Positions 20,472-29,100 of a DNA stretch of 64,000 nucleotides are shown one piece after another (the stretch's first letter is position 1; the number at the start of each line of letters is the position of its first letter). The position numbers and the translations under genes are program-made. Under the pieces are notes generated by a model that saw nothing but the letters and a program-made list of their open reading frames with translations, was not told where the DNA came from and did no database searches. The stretch is from IMG/VR virus record IMGVR_UViG_3300032245_001860, positions 248,001 through 312,000 of that record, one strand, 5' to 3'. This DNA comes from a virus.

Positions 20472-21178
20472 TGGGCATTGATGTTGGACCTATTGAAGTA
20501 GTAGATGGATTAGTATTTCATATAGATGCTGGAAATACAAGAAGCTATTCTGGTTCTGGTATTACTGTTAATGCTTTGGTAGGTATTGGGGCCACTTTAG
20601 TAAATGGAACAGGATTCAGTACTTCAAACTCTGGGTATTTTTCGCTTGATGGTACAAATGATTATATTAATGTACCAAGTGGATTTACCAATTATTTCAA
20701 AAGTAATGATAATTGGACTGTAGATTTATGGGTCAAGCTTCTTTCGCAAACAGCAGGTGAGCCAGTGTTGGTTTCAGCAGGACCTTCAATAGGTTACTTT
20801 GATTTGTTTTTAGAAGTTGGAGATAATCAAATATATTTTGCTGCAGGACGTGGTTCAAATTCTGGATATATTCAAAATCAAAATGTATCAAGTACTTTAG
20901 GATACAATTTGACTACTGGTTTTTTCAATATAGTATTTATAAAAAACGGCACTTCATCTGGCAGTGTTTATGTTAATTCAATAAATATTCCAATGTCAGT
21001 AAGTGGCTCAGGTCTTTCAAGTATGCCAAGTATCAATGAAGACTTAAGAATTGGAACATTTAAACAGTCAGGTTTTGAATTGCATGGATTTATTCCTCAA
21101 GTCCAAATATATAACAAAGCTTTATCAGCCTCAGAAGTTATTCAAAATTATAATGCCACAAAAGGGAGATATAAATAA
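20471..21178 (+). CDS. LamG-like adhesin 4
   Basis: This is a 235 aa single LamG domain: LVFHIDAGNTRSYSGSG, YFSLDGTNDYINVPSG, WTVDLWVKL, FNIVFIKNG, SGSVYVNSI and YNKALSASEVIQNYNATKGRY. The central region differs markedly from the other copies. Start overlaps the preceding stop (CTAATG). The GGGAG within its last codons is placed to act as ribosome site for the next gene. Confidence 0.8.
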   Translation: MGIDVGPIEVVDGLVFHIDAGNTRSYSGSGITVNALVGIGATLVNGTGFSTSNSGYFSLDGTNDYINVPSGFTNYFKSNDNWTVDLWVKLLSQTAGEPVLVSAGPSIGYFDLFLEVGDNQIYFAAGRGSNSGYIQNQNVSSTLGYNLTTGFFNIVFIKNGTSSGSVYVNSINIPMSVSGSGLSSMPSINEDLRIGTFKQSGFELHGFIPQVQIYNKALSASEVIQNYNATKGRYK

Positions 21179-21840
21179 TGGGACTTGATCATTCTCCCTT
21201 AATTGTGACTGATGGATTGTCAGTATATCTTGATGCCGGAAACACAAGAAGCTATTCTGGATCTGGCACAACAGTATATGACTTGAGTGGATCTGGAAAC
21301 ACATCTGCGCTAACAAATGGGCCAACATATTCTTCTTCAAATTTAGGTTATTTTGTGTTAGATGGAACAAATGATTATATAAATGTAAATTCTCTCTCAA
21401 ATATTTTATCAAAGACAGCGTACACTAAAATTGCTTATTTTTATGTAACAAGTTTTTCTACTGCCAATAATATTGTTAGTGGTGGAGTTTCAGGCGAACA
21501 TGCATTTTGGTTAGCAGCTTCAAATAGATTGTATGGCGGTCACAATGGTGCATGGACCACTGTAACAGGAGGTACAATTCTTTCTTTGAATACATGGTAT
21601 TTTGGCGCAATATCATATAGTAGTTCAACTGGATGGAAGCTTTACTTAAATGGAAGAGAAGATGCTTCAAGTGCAAATACAACTACTTTCAATGGCAATC
21701 AAGAAATATTGATTGGTGCTTACGGTGCTGGAAATTACTTTACTGGAAGAATATCCAATGTTCAAGTTTACAACAGAGTATTATCCGCTACAGAAATAGT
21801 ACAAAATTACAATGCTACTAAAAAAAGGTATGGGCTTTAA
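21178..21840 (+). CDS. LamG-like adhesin 5
   Basis: This is a 220 aa single LamG domain: LSVYLDAGNTRSYSGSGTT, VYDLSGSGNTSAL, YFVLDGTNDYINV, NTWYFGAISYSS, WKLYLNGRED, and YNRVLSATEIVQNYNATKKRYG. It is similar in build to the first domain of the 442 aa fusion at 22520. TAATG overlap with the previous gene is retained. Confidence 0.8.
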   Translation: MGLDHSPLIVTDGLSVYLDAGNTRSYSGSGTTVYDLSGSGNTSALTNGPTYSSSNLGYFVLDGTNDYINVNSLSNILSKTAYTKIAYFYVTSFSTANNIVSGGVSGEHAFWLAASNRLYGGHNGAWTTVTGGTILSLNTWYFGAISYSSSTGWKLYLNGREDASSANTTTFNGNQEILIGAYGAGNYFTGRISNVQVYNRVLSATEIVQNYNATKKRYGL

Positions 21841-22520
21841 TGGGCATTGATTATAATAATGTTATCGTCACTGATGGATTAGCTGTTTATTTAGATGCAG
21901 CAAATTCAAGAAGCTATTCAGGCTCTGGAAATACTTGGTACAATTTAATTTCCGGGGCTATTGGTGGAACTATTGTAGGAGTAGGTTATTCTACTTTAAG
22001 TGGTGGGTATTTTAATTTTACAGGAAGTCAATATATGACTTTTGCTTCTACTCCACCAATAGGACAGTCAACTTTGTCTTCTACTGTTGAAATTATATCT
22101 TACAGGAATTCAGCTGGTCCATTTGAAGTTATGTTAGGAGGTGGCCCATATAGCTTGAATCAAAGTTACTGGTTTGGTCATCGTGCAAATAACAATAATT
22201 TTATGATGGCTCATTGGGCTAATGACTCTGATAGTGCTACCCCAACAACAAATATAGCTTGGAATCAATATGTTGCTGTTTTTGATAATAGTATAGGAAG
22301 AAGAGCTACATATTATAACAGTGCAATCTTGAATAATGAAGCATCTGGTGTGAACAATACATCTAATTCAAGTTATTTTTTAGGAGCATATAGAGAATCA
22401 GGTGGATCTCCTCAATATCATTATAGTGGGAGAATAGCTTCATTGAAAATTTACAATAGAGTTTTATCACAAGCAGAAATCACACAAAATTATAATGCCA
22501 TGAAAGCAAGGTTTAGATAA
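21840..22520 (+). CDS. LamG-like adhesin 6
   Basis: This is a 226 aa single LamG domain: LAVYLDAANSRSYSGSGNTW, YFNFTGSQYMTF, WNQYVAVFDN and YNRVLSQAEITQNYNAMKARF. The usual FDGTNDYI core reads FTGSQYMTF here, so this copy has changed at the segment that is otherwise most constant. It starts one base into the previous stop. Confidence 0.78.
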   Translation: MGIDYNNVIVTDGLAVYLDAANSRSYSGSGNTWYNLISGAIGGTIVGVGYSTLSGGYFNFTGSQYMTFASTPPIGQSTLSSTVEIISYRNSAGPFEVMLGGGPYSLNQSYWFGHRANNNNFMMAHWANDSDSATPTTNIAWNQYVAVFDNSIGRRATYYNSAILNNEASGVNNTSNSSYFLGAYRESGGSPQYHYSGRIASLKIYNRVLSQAEITQNYNAMKARFR

Positions 22521-23848
22521 TGGGAATATCTGCTGGACCCAATTCTATTTCTGATACTCTGGCATTTCATATTGATCCAGCTAACCCAAGATCGTATCCA
22601 GGCTCAGGAAATACAATTTATGATTTATCAGGCAATGGAAATACAAGTTTCTTTACCAATGGTGCATTTTACCAGAACTATTCAAAAGGTGCAGTAAATG
22701 TAGATGGAAATGATGACTATATTTCAACTCCTTTGTTCAATCTTACATCTCCAGTCACTGTTTCTGTATGGGTGAAGAATGTAATTAATGATTCTCCTGT
22801 TTTTAGTGCTTCTGGTCCTGGAGTTACCTACGGAAACAATGAGGTTATTCATTATTTTAGTGGTAAAAGCATTCTAATCGCTGGAAATCCTGCTGCTGGA
22901 AAATATTTTCAATTTCCGCAATTGAATTTGAACCAATGGTCTAATTTAGTGATGACCAGAGACGCCAGCAACAATATGTCAGTATATCTAAATGGAATAG
23001 GTTCTACATCAAACACACAATCATATTCTAACACCTTACAAATGAACCAGATAGGAAGATATTCTGCATTTACCAATATATATAATGCAAAAGGCTCAAT
23101 TGGTGAAGTAAAGATTTATAATCGTGCTTTATCAGCTTCAGAAGTTTTGCAAAATTATAATGCTTCCATAAAAAGATATTCACCAGAAGAAAATATTGTT
23201 ACTAATGGGTTAGTACTTAATTTAGACGCTGCAAATTATCTTTCTTATGCTGGTTCTGGAAATACAGCATTTGATTTGAGTGGTTTTGGAAATACTGCAA
23301 CTCTGGTTAATGGCACTGGATTTACTGGAACAAATGGTGGAACGTTTCTTTTCGATGCTACTAATGATTATATTAGTATAGGCACTGCTTCTTCTGTAAA
23401 ACCAACACAATTAACTTTTGCATGTTTATTTAAAATAAATGCAATAACATCGGTCAATGTAATAGCTGGAAAGCAAGGTGTTGGTAATGGTGCTGCATCT
23501 TACGCTTTAGTAGTACAAAATGGACAATTACATTTCAGGATAAGTAATTCAAGTGGCACAGAATACAATGCGTCAACTGCTTTTTCAAATACATCAAGTT
23601 ATAATTATGCAGTTGGGGCTTATGATGGTTCAAATTTAATACTTTATCTCAATGGGGCATCTGTAGGTGGTTCTTCCGTAGCTATTTCAATTGCATATTC
23701 TGACTCATATCCTTTGTTAATGGGTTATTATGCCAACTCGATTGCTACTAATATGAGTATTGGTTCTTTAAAACTATACAATCGAGTTTTATCTGCCCAA
23801 GAAATTCAACAAAACTTTAATGCTTTACGTGAGCGGTATAACATTTAA
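22520..23848 (+). CDS. Double LamG-like adhesin (two domains fused)
   Basis: This 442 aa protein is two complete LamG domains in one reading frame. Domain 1 (about 1-213) runs from LAFHIDPANPRSYPGSG to YNRALSASEVLQNYNASIKRY. Domain 2 (about 222-442) runs from LVLNLDAANYLSYAGSGNT to YNRVLSAQEIQQNFNALRERY. They are joined by about nine residues (SPEENIVTN) at the place where other members of the chain have stop plus start. This suggests loss of a stop/start junction, or conversely the ancestral state from which the chain was broken up. Confidence 0.8.
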   Translation: MGISAGPNSISDTLAFHIDPANPRSYPGSGNTIYDLSGNGNTSFFTNGAFYQNYSKGAVNVDGNDDYISTPLFNLTSPVTVSVWVKNVINDSPVFSASGPGVTYGNNEVIHYFSGKSILIAGNPAAGKYFQFPQLNLNQWSNLVMTRDASNNMSVYLNGIGSTSNTQSYSNTLQMNQIGRYSAFTNIYNAKGSIGEVKIYNRALSASEVLQNYNASIKRYSPEENIVTNGLVLNLDAANYLSYAGSGNTAFDLSGFGNTATLVNGTGFTGTNGGTFLFDATNDYISIGTASSVKPTQLTFACLFKINAITSVNVIAGKQGVGNGAASYALVVQNGQLHFRISNSSGTEYNASTAFSNTSSYNYAVGAYDGSNLILYLNGASVGGSSVAISIAYSDSYPLLMGYYANSIATNMSIGSLKLYNRVLSAQEIQQNFNALRERYNI

Positions 23849-23850
23849 TT

Positions 23851-24537
23851 ATGGGACTTGCACATTCTCCAGCTGTAATTGTCGATGGTTTAGTATTGTA
23901 TCTTGATGCATCCAATTCAAGGAGCTACTCTGGATCTGGACTTACTGTAAATGGGTTGGTTAGCGGTATTGGTGGATCTCTTATAAATGGGGTTGGATTT
24001 ACAAGCTCAAATAGTGGAAGTTTTGTTTTTGATGGCACTAATGATGGTATGTATTTCTCTACATATAATTTTTCAACTGGTGATTTTACTATGGAAGTTT
24101 GGTTGAAATTGAATGCATATCCACCTACTGCCAATTCAGCTATTATAGCTAATAGAAACGGCACAACTGACGATGGATGGCTTTTTGATATAAATAGTAA
24201 CCAAAAAGCCAGATTAGTTTTTCAAAATAATGCTGGCACTGTTTACACTATTGAAACTTTAGATATTATAAATTTGAATCAATGGACAAATCTCACTGCT
24301 ATAAGATCAAATACTTCCTTATCATTTTACAGAAATAGTATATTTCAAGCAAGTACATCCTTTCCGTCAAACTACAATATTAATTCGCCAATATCAAATG
24401 ATTATGTAGGTAGATATCAAAGTTCAAGTGGTTTTTTGAGTGGAAATATATCGAAAATACAATACTACAACAGAGCCTTATCATCCACAGAAGTCCTCCA
24501 AAATTATAACACTACAAGAAAGAGATTTGGATTGTAA
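23851..24537 (+). CDS. LamG-like adhesin 8
   Basis: This is a 228 aa single LamG domain: LVLYLDASNSRSYSGSG, SFVFDGTNDGMYFS, FTMEVWLKL, NQWTNLTAIRSN, LSFYRNSIF and YNRALSSTEVLQNYNTTRKRFG. It starts two bases after the previous stop rather than by overlap, the only break of the one-base overlap pattern within the nine-gene chain. Confidence 0.8.
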   Translation: MGLAHSPAVIVDGLVLYLDASNSRSYSGSGLTVNGLVSGIGGSLINGVGFTSSNSGSFVFDGTNDGMYFSTYNFSTGDFTMEVWLKLNAYPPTANSAIIANRNGTTDDGWLFDINSNQKARLVFQNNAGTVYTIETLDIINLNQWTNLTAIRSNTSLSFYRNSIFQASTSFPSNYNINSPISNDYVGRYQSSSGFLSGNISKIQYYNRALSSTEVLQNYNTTRKRFGL

Positions 24538-25250
24538 TGGCAGTAGGATATAACCCAAGCATTGTATCAGATGGATTAGCTTTGTATATAGATGCTGCTA
24601 ATCAAAGAAGTTATTCTGGATCTGGAAATACTTGGTACGACCTTTCTGCAAATTTAAACCATGCACAAAAAATTAATTCTCCAAATTACATAAATAATGC
24701 TGGAATTGGTTTTACATTTGATGGAAATGGAACTAATTATTTTGATCTTGATAGTAAGTCATCCTTAGTAAATGGCAATGCAGGAACTGTTGGTGGATGG
24801 GTTAGATTTAATTCTGCCCCAAATAATGCCAACTATGTTTTTGTCAGTTATGGTGGAAATGCATATGGCGGAGGTTTTTTGCTTATATATACAGGATTAG
24901 ATGGTGCAAATAGAGGACTTACATTTCAAGCTTTTGGTGGAAGTATAAGTCCTTCGGTTGATTGCGGTATTAGCTATGCTGCATCATCAATATACGCTGG
25001 ACAAGACATTCATATGGTTGCAACTTGGACCACATCTGAAGTCAAACTTTATTTAAACGGACAGCTCAAAGCTACAGCTGCAAACAATGCTGCAATTCCT
25101 TCAAAATCTACATTGAGAATAAGTAGTGAAGGCGGTAGATCAAGAGGTGTTAATGGCAACGTATACACTTGCTCAATCTACAATCGTGCCCTTTCACAAC
25201 AAGAAATTCTCCAAAATTTCAATGCTACAAGATTTAGATATGGAATATAA
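24537..25250 (+). CDS. LamG-like adhesin 9
   Basis: This is a 237 aa single LamG domain that ends the main chain: LALYIDAANQRSYSGSGNTW, YDLSANLNHAQKI, FTFDGNGTNYFDL, GTVGGWVRF, VKLYLNGQL and YNRALSQQEILQNFNATRFRYG. It overlaps the previous stop by one base. An 84-base gap with a possible promoter follows, so the transcript may end or restart here. Confidence 0.8.
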   Translation: MAVGYNPSIVSDGLALYIDAANQRSYSGSGNTWYDLSANLNHAQKINSPNYINNAGIGFTFDGNGTNYFDLDSKSSLVNGNAGTVGGWVRFNSAPNNANYVFVSYGGNAYGGGFLLIYTGLDGANRGLTFQAFGGSISPSVDCGISYAASSIYAGQDIHMVATWTTSEVKLYLNGQLKATAANNAAIPSKSTLRISSEGGRSRGVNGNVYTCSIYNRALSQQEILQNFNATRFRYGI

Positions 25251-25295
25251 GACATTTTACATTCCATGAAGAAATATTTTATAACACAAATAGCG

Positions 25296-25307
25296 AATAA
25301 ATAAGAG
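25296..25307 (+). promoter_or_regulatory. Candidate promoter-like AATAAATAAGAG
   Basis: AATAAATAAGAG lies in the 84-base gap before the fibre gene at 25335. It shares the ATAAGAG ending with motifs upstream of 36554 and 45496. AT-rich sequence makes chance matches likely. Confidence 0.25.
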
Positions 25308-25334
25308 AAAAGAAAAAATTCTTTAGGTTTCTTT

Positions 25335-26093
25335 ATGGCAGCACTTAATTTCCCAACATCCCCAGTAACAAATCAGATTTACACAGCTAATGGTAAATCT
25401 TGGAGATGGGACGGCACTGCATGGAAAACCTATAATACCCTAAGCATTTCAGGAGGAGGAACTGGACTAACATCTATAACCACCGGAAATGCTTTTTTAT
25501 CCTCTAATTCAGCAGGTACAGCTCTTACATATAGAACATTTACAGCTGGATCTGGAATGCAAATTACTATATCTGCTAATGATGTTACTTTTGCAGCAAC
25601 AGGAGTAACAGCAGGAACAGTAACAGGAACAGGTACCTCAGGATATGTACCTGTTTGGACAGCTTCAGGAACAGCACTTACTAATTCGCTTATAAATCAA
25701 GTTGGATCTGTCGTTAATGTAAATGGATCTATTAAAGCAGTAACTAAAAGCTTTAAGATTGATCACCCATTAGACCCAAAAAATAAATATCTGGAGCATG
25801 GATCCCTTGAAGGACCAGAACATGGAGTTTATCAAAGGGGAACAGCATCAGGCTACAAAGAAGTGGAAGTTCTAATGCCTGATTACTTCGTTGCACTATG
25901 CGAAGACAATTATTCAATCCAAATCACATCAAGAATCAATGCACACCTTTACGTTTCTCAAAGTAACAAAAATGGTTTTAAAGTGAAAAGGATTGGAGGG
26001 TTAATTTTCAGTAATCAATATATTGAGTTCGATTATTTTATTGTTGGAGAAAGAAAAGACGTAAAAATTGAACTAATACAATCTAAAAAGTAG
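25335..26093 (+). CDS. Short tail fibre with SLEGPEHGVY C-terminal domain
   Basis: The protein has 252 aa. Residues 1-35 (LNFPTSPVTNQIYTANGKSW) are the same anchor module as the gene at 13728. The middle is a short repeat region. The last ~115 residues form a conserved domain beginning KSFKIDHPLDPKNKYLEHG and SLEGPEHGVYQRG, also found at the ends of the 1555 and 1131 aa fibres. That domain is common at the C-terminus of cyanophage-type fibres; whether it is a tip or a trimerisation or maturation domain is not certain. This gene is thus a minimal anchor-plus-tip version of the larger fibres. Confidence 0.7.
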   Translation: MAALNFPTSPVTNQIYTANGKSWRWDGTAWKTYNTLSISGGGTGLTSITTGNAFLSSNSAGTALTYRTFTAGSGMQITISANDVTFAATGVTAGTVTGTGTSGYVPVWTASGTALTNSLINQVGSVVNVNGSIKAVTKSFKIDHPLDPKNKYLEHGSLEGPEHGVYQRGTASGYKEVEVLMPDYFVALCEDNYSIQITSRINAHLYVSQSNKNGFKVKRIGGLIFSNQYIEFDYFIVGERKDVKIELIQSKK

Positions 26094-26108
26094 TTTAGGG
26101 GCAAAGTT

Positions 26109-29100
26109 ATGGCAAACGAACCGGAAAATTTCGCAGATAAAGTTATCAATTCATTGATAAAACAATCAAAAGCAGTAGATTTAACTGCTGAAGAAGTGGC
26201 TGCTCAATCAGCAGATCCAGTACCTTCTGGAGATTTTGTTGCTTATGGAGCCCCGTCTGGAGGCGGTACAGGCCCAGGTGCAGGTGGTAATAAAGATATT
26301 GTTATCATTCCAGGCTATACTGGAACTGCTGCAACTTCTGTATCTCAAATTAACTTTTATTGGTCTGCTCCCAATACACCAGATGCCACTGGTGTTGATA
26401 ACAATATCCGTGCTACTATCTATAACTTTGCCACTAACCCTGGATCAGGTGTAACAAGATCTGTATTAGCATTTGGTGGATACGACGGAGCAAATCAATA
26501 TAAACCAACACCTACGTATGGTGGTGGTACTGGTATCACATCTAAAATCTTTATTGATCCATTTTTAGGTAAAATTGATACTGATTTTATTGGATTCAAT
26601 AGCACTGGTGTAGCATCAACAACTGATGTAGGTACCATGTCTTACGATACCACTCAAAATAGAATTAGAGTTGGTACTGGAGCTGGATCTGCAAAAACAG
26701 TTGCTTACACAGATGATGTGTCATCAGTAGCTGGTTTAGCTACTACAGCTCAAAATGTAAATATTGTCACTACTAATACTGGCACATTCTATCCACTATT
26801 TACAAGTTCTTCGACAACTGCTTCGGGAGCAGCAGTCTCTATAGATGGTACTGATATTTCCTATAACGCTGCAACTAATGTACTTACTGCTGGTCAATTC
26901 AGTGGACTTCACACTGGTGCTGCTGCTACATTTACAAATATTTATGGTCCATTAACTGGTACCGCAACAACTGCACAAAATGTTTTTGTAACTAACCAAA
27001 CTACTGGTACCTTCTATCCTGCATTATCAGTTTCTTCTGCCACAGCTAACGGCATAGCATTAGGTGTTGACGCAAATCTTTCTTTTGATGCTGCCACTAA
27101 TGTTCTTACTGCAGGTCAATTTAGTGGCTTAGCTACAGGAGCTGCTGCTACATTTACAAATATTTATGGTGCATTGACTGGTATAGCTACAACTGCTGGT
27201 TTGGCTACAACATCACAAAACGTAAATATTGTTACTGCTGCTACTGGTACATTCTATCCTTTATTTACCAGTGCATCCACAACTGCATCTGGTGTTGCAG
27301 TATCTATCGATGGTACTGATGTTTCTTATAACTTTGCAACTAACACATTTACTGCTGGTACTTTCTCTGGAAACTTATCTGCTACTGCTGCTACCGCTAC
27401 AAACTTCTTTGGCACACTAACAGGGAACGTTACTGGTACAGCAACAACAGCTCAAAATGTCAATGTAGTATCTGGTGCAACTGGTACATTCTATCCATTA
27501 TTTACAAGTGCTTCAGCAACTGCATCAGGTGTAGCAGTATCGATCAACAGTACAAATATATCTTACAATTTTGCTACAAATACACTTACAGCTGGTACTT
27601 TCTCTGGAAACTTGTCAGCAACAGCTGCAACCGCTACTAACTTCTATGGTACTCTCACAGGCAATGTAACAGGTACAGCTACAACATCACAAAATGTATA
27701 TGTTACAGCACAAACTACTGGAACATTCTATCCAACATTCTCTGTATCTTCATCAACAGCAAATGGAATTGCTCTTGGAGTAGATGCTCAACTTTCATTT
27801 GATGCTGCTACAAATACCTTAACATCTGGCAAATTTGATGGTTTGCATTCAGGTTCTGCTGCAACATTCACAAATATTTATGGAACTCTCACAGGAAATG
27901 TAACTGGTACTGCTACTACTGCACTTAATTTATCTTTACAATCCACTTCACAAAATGCAAGCCATTTAGTGCCATTTACCTTAAACTCAGCTACATCAGG
28001 AAGTGCGTTATCTACAAACGCTGGTTTCTCTTATAACCCAAATACTGGAGTATTAACTGTTGGAACTGTCACTGGTACTATCTCTGGTATTGCTTCAACT
28101 TCTGCAAGTGCATTAGTTGCAGCTGCAGCGTCTAATAGTACTCATGCAGTTATATTTAGCACTCCTACAACATCAACTGGTCAAGCTGGTGTAGCTTTAT
28201 CATCAAGCTCTAATATAACTTACAATCCTTCTGGCAATGGAACTTTCTCATTAGGTTCAGGTCAGGCCACAATTAATGGTCTTACATTAGGCGCAACATC
28301 TAATACAATAACTACTTCTTCAGGCAACTTGACTCTTAATGCAAGTGGTGGGACTGTCGTTATTGCTGCTAACTTAAATGTCCAAGGTACTGCAACATAT
28401 ATTGATTCAACAACTCAAACCATAACTGATCCTGTTATAGTACTTGGTTCTGGTGCAGGTGGTACTCATACCAATGTAACAGATACTGTAGATAGAGGTG
28501 TTGAGTTTAGAAGATTCTCAGGATCCGCAATCACTGGATTCTTTGGTCAATCTAATGCTTCTGGTAGATTTACATTCATTCCGAATGCAAATGTGACAGC
28601 TGCAAATACATACACTGGTTCTGTTGGTGTAATAGAAGCCAACTTAACTGGTACTGCTGTTACTGCGACTAACTTCTTTGGTCCTTTAGTTGGAAATGCA
28701 GCTTCTGCTACAACTGCAGGTTTAGCTACAACAGCTCAAAATCTTAATATCGTAGCAACTACAACTGGAACACTTTATCCTTTATTTGCAAGTGTTTCAA
28801 CTACTGCATCTGGTGTAGCAGTTTCTGTAGATGGAACTGATATTTCCTATAACGCAGCCACCAATACTCTTACAGCTGGTCAGTTCAGTGGACTTCATAC
28901 TGGTACTGCAGCTACGTTCACTAATATCTATGGTCCTTTGACAGGAACTGCAACTACAGCTCAAAATGCTTATGTAACAGCTCAAACAACAGGTACATAC
29001 TACCCTGTATTTACCAACACTTCTTCAACCACCAATGGTGTTGTATTAAGTGTTGAATCAACACTTACATGGGATGCAGCTACCAATACTCTTACTTCTG

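Noticed and set aside
21168-21180. TATAAATAATG before the LamG gene at 21178 as a T4-type late promoter
   Set aside because: It is the end of the previous coding sequence (RYK-stop) overlapping the start codon, so the match follows from codons.
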